Assembly (NCBI RefSeq): GCF_910587525.1
Contig: NZ_CAJULS010000111.1
Span: forward strand, 1-7,773
DNA length: 7,773 nt
From: an uncultured Oscillibacter sp.
Lineage (GTDB): Bacteria > Bacillota > Clostridia > Oscillospirales > Oscillospiraceae
Direction: 5' to 3'
Shown here: piece after piece, positions 5,996 to 7,773 of the stretch
Layout of the letters: each line of letters begins with the position of its first letter
Numbering within the stretch: position 1 is the first letter of the stretch
The notes under the pieces: model-generated
Told to the model about the DNA's origin: nothing
Database searches by the model: none
What the model saw: only the letters and a program-made list of their open reading frames with translations
Made by a program: the position numbers and the translations under genes

Positions 5996-6145
5996 AAAAG
6001 ACCTCCGCAAGCTCCATAAAGTCTTTTTCTCTTTTGGACCGTGCACGGCCCGTTTTCTCTTTTTCTGCGCTCAGAAAAAGAGAAAATGGGGGGTGCATCT
6101 GCCCAGCCATCATCATGGCTGAAATCCCCCCGCCCGAAGGGCGGG
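5996..6145 (+). other. Densely folded leader region upstream of guaA
   Basis: About 150 bases contain six possible hairpins in a row. AAAAGAC (5996-6002) pairs with GTCTTTT (6021-6027). CCGTGCACGG (6039-6048) is self-complementary. A 15-bp perfect stem spans 6053-6086. GGGGGG (6088-6093) can pair with CCCCCC (6126-6131), enclosing CAGCCAT/ATGGCTG (6104-6110 with 6115-6121). CCCGCCC (6129-6135) pairs with GGGCGGG (6139-6145). Some pairings exclude each other. The stretch ends 46 bases before the guaA start. It matches no riboswitch class I can recognise: the purine, PRPP/ppGpp and T-box cores are absent. It may be a cis-acting leader, a dispersed repeat, or both. The rest of the 5780-6191 gap (about 5890-5995) shows only a tiny hairpin and no convincing gene or sigma-A promoter. 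Confidence 0.45.
6053..6086. repeat. Perfect 15-bp inverted repeat with CGCT loop
   Basis: TTTTCTCTTTTTCTG (6053-6067) is the exact reverse complement of CAGAAAAAGAGAAAA (6072-6086). A third, related arm, TTTTTCTCTTTT, lies at 6024-6035 and could pair with the same A-rich arm over 11 bases. On the plus strand the pyrimidine arm follows the CCGTGCACGG hairpin and so resembles a terminator T-tract. A bidirectional terminator, part of a regulatory leader or a dispersed palindrome are all possible. Confidence 0.6.
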
Positions 6146-6177
6146 CAAAGACCAAAACCACACCCCCTCTTGTGAAA

Positions 6178-6194
6178 GAAGGTAATCTACCATG
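6178..6194 (+). promoter_or_regulatory. Ribosome binding site of guaA
   Basis: GAAGG at 6178-6182 lies nine bases before the ATG at 6192 and fixes the start of guaA. It is weaker than the sites of the neighbouring genes, which have AGGAG or AGGAGG. Confidence 0.6.
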
Positions 6195-7733
6195 TCCCAT
6201 CAGACCGTCATCATCCTGGACTTCGGCGGCCAGTATAACCAGCTCATCGCCCGCCGGGTCCGGGAGCACGGCGTGTACTGCGAGGTCAAGCCCTATACCA
6301 CCCCCCTGGCGGACCTCCGCGCCATAGACCCCATCGGCATCATCTTCACCGGCGGCCCCAACTCCGTATATCTGGAGACCTCCCCCCACGTGGACCCCGA
6401 CATCTTCACCTGGGGCGTGCCCATCCTGGGCATCTGCTACGGCTGTCAGCTGATCGCCCACACTCTGGGCGGCAAAGTCGTGGCCGCCGCAGAGGACACC
6501 GCCCGGGAGTACGGCAAGACGGAGACGTATTTTGACACGAAATGCCGCCTCTTCAAGGGCCTGCCCGCTGAGGGAATCACCTGGATGAGCCACGGCGACT
6601 ATATGGAGAAGGTGCCGGAGGGCTTCGTCCTCACCGCCCGCTCCGACGCCTGTCCCAACGTGGCCATTGCCGACGAAACCCGGGGCTTCTACGGCGTCCA
6701 GTACCACCCGGAGGTCAATCACACGGAGCACGGCACAGACATGATCCGCAACTTTCTCTACGAGGTCTGCGGTGCGGCGGGAGACTGGTCCATGAGCGGC
6801 TACAAGGAGACCGCCGTCCGGGCCCTGCGGGAGAAGATTGGAGACGGCAAAGTCCTGCTGGCCCTCAGCGGCGGCGTGGACTCCTCCGTGGCGGCGGCCC
6901 TGCTGGCGGAGGCCGTGGGGAACCAGCTGACCTGCGTGTTCGTGGACCACGGCCTCATGCGGCTGAACGAGGGAGACGAGGTGGAGGCCGCCTTCTCCCA
7001 GTGGGATATCAACTTTGTCCGCTCCGACGCGGAGGAGCTGTTTCTCAGCAGGCTGGCCGGCACCACGGAGCCGGAGGCCAAGCGGAAGATCATCGGCGAG
7101 GAGTTCATCCGGGTCTTTGAGGCAGAGGCCAAAAAGATCGGCCGGGTGGACTATCTGGCCCAGGGCACCATCTACCCGGACGTGATCGAGTCCGGTGCCG
7201 GAGACGCGGCGGTCATCAAGAGCCACCACAATGTGGGCGGCCTTCCGGACTGTGTGGATTTCAAGGAGATCGTGGAGCCTTTGCGGCTCCTCTTCAAGGA
7301 CGAGGTGCGGCAGCTGGGCCGGGAACTGGCCCTGCCGGAGTATCTGGTGAGCCGCCAGCCCTTCCCGGGCCCGGGCCTGGCCGTCCGCTGTATCGGAGAC
7401 ATCACCAAAGAGAAGCTGGACACTCTGCGTCTGGCAGACTTTATCTTCCGGGATGAGATCGCCAAAGCGGGCCTGGAGAGGACCATGGACCAGTATTTCG
7501 CGGTGCTGACCAACATGCGCTCCGTAGGTGTCCAGGGCGACGGGCGGACGTACGACTACACCCTGGCCCTGCGCAGTGTCACCACCACGGACTTCATGAC
7601 CGCAGATTGGACTCGGATTCCCTACGAGGTGTTAGACCGGGTGAGCGTACGAATCGTCAATGAGGTCCCCCATATCAACCGGATTGTATATGACATTACA
7701 AGCAAACCCCCTGCCACAATCGAGTGGGAATAG
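6192..7733 (+). CDS. guaA: GMP synthase (glutamine-hydrolysing)
   Basis: A complete 513-residue cytosolic enzyme of de novo and salvage purine synthesis. It adenylates XMP with ATP and aminates it with glutamine-derived ammonia to give GMP. Residues 5-190 are a class I glutamine amidotransferase with nucleophile C82 (GICYGCQ) and partners H172 and E174 (QYHPEV). Residues from about 195 form the ATP pyrophosphatase, with the PP-loop SGGVDSS at 226-232 and TIYPDVIESG downstream. The C-terminal dimerisation domain begins near PFPGPGLAVR (390-399) and ends with the family's KPPATIEWE. All key residues are present and length is typical. Translation starts at an ATG behind GAAGG. No strong sigma-A promoter is recognisable in the gap upstream, which is occupied by repeats and strong potential RNA structure. 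A terminator hairpin follows directly. Xpt, encoded earlier in the window, supplies the same intermediate, XMP. Confidence 0.98.
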   Translation: MSHQTVIILDFGGQYNQLIARRVREHGVYCEVKPYTTPLADLRAIDPIGIIFTGGPNSVYLETSPHVDPDIFTWGVPILGICYGCQLIAHTLGGKVVAAAEDTAREYGKTETYFDTKCRLFKGLPAEGITWMSHGDYMEKVPEGFVLTARSDACPNVAIADETRGFYGVQYHPEVNHTEHGTDMIRNFLYEVCGAAGDWSMSGYKETAVRALREKIGDGKVLLALSGGVDSSVAAALLAEAVGNQLTCVFVDHGLMRLNEGDEVEAAFSQWDINFVRSDAEELFLSRLAGTTEPEAKRKIIGEEFIRVFEAEAKKIGRVDYLAQGTIYPDVIESGAGDAAVIKSHHNVGGLPDCVDFKEIVEPLRLLFKDEVRQLGRELALPEYLVSRQPFPGPGLAVRCIGDITKEKLDTLRLADFIFRDEIAKAGLERTMDQYFAVLTNMRSVGVQGDGRTYDYTLALRSVTTTDFMTADWTRIPYEVLDRVSVRIVNEVPHINRIVYDITSKPPATIEWE

Positions 7734-7746
7734 GAGACAATCAGCC

Positions 7747-7773
7747 CCCGGCCCTTGATTTTCAAGGGCCGGG
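7747..7773 (+). terminator. Terminator hairpin of guaA, cut by the window edge
   Basis: CCCGGCCCTTGA (7747-7758) pairs perfectly with TCAAGGGCCGGG (7762-7773) around a TTT loop, 13 bases after the guaA stop codon. The 12-bp GC-rich stem has the form of an intrinsic terminator. The expected T-run would lie just beyond the right edge and cannot be seen. Confidence 0.8.

Noticed and set aside
5811..6122. 103-codon plus-strand open frame in the gap before guaA
   Set aside because: It runs through a terminator, a palindrome and the 15-bp inverted repeat, has no good ribosome binding site, and encodes low-complexity sequence. It is better explained as structured non-coding DNA.
1..7773. CRISPR array, tRNA, rRNA, insertion sequence or phage genes
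   Set aside because: No regularly spaced repeats, no tRNA-like cloverleaf or rRNA sequence, and no transposase, integrase or phage protein was recognised on either strand.

Overview
The window looks like core chromosome from a GC-rich, low-branching Firmicute of the Oscillospiraceae type (Flavonifractor, Pseudoflavonifractor, Lawsonibacter and similar gut Clostridia). The clues are strong AGGAG-type ribosome binding sites, a Gram-positive-style lipoprotein signal, a Bacillus-type xanthine phosphoribosyltransferase, an Mrp protein with a cysteine-rich N-terminus, and heavy use of GCC/CTG/CGG codons. The genus is inferred, not proven. No phage, transposase, CRISPR, tRNA or rRNA signal was found.

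Layout: five genes, all on the + strand. (1) Positions 1-304 hold a minus-strand sigma-A promoter firing off the left edge and a plus-strand extended -10 promoter. (2) About 305-2524 encodes a membrane-anchored, YhaN/SbcC-like coiled-coil ATPase that appears to start at a CTG codon. (3) 2598-3413 encodes an Mrp/NBP35-type iron-sulfur carrier ATPase, closed by a strong terminator. (4) 3611-4186 is xpt, with its own promoter. (5) 4262-5779 encodes a three-part secreted lipoprotein of unknown function, followed by a short terminator. (6) 5780-6191 is a 412-base gap with palindromic repeats and a densely folded stretch just before guaA. (7) 6192-7733 is guaA, followed by a terminator hairpin cut by the right edge.

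Xpt and GuaA catalyse consecutive steps: Xpt makes XMP from xanthine and PRPP, and GuaA aminates XMP to GMP. The right half is therefore a guanine-nucleotide neighbourhood, interrupted by the lipoprotein gene. The ATPase and Mrp genes have no obvious link to it. No complete new system is visible. The parts most worth a second look are the guaA leader, the CTG start of the ATPase, and the lipoprotein.
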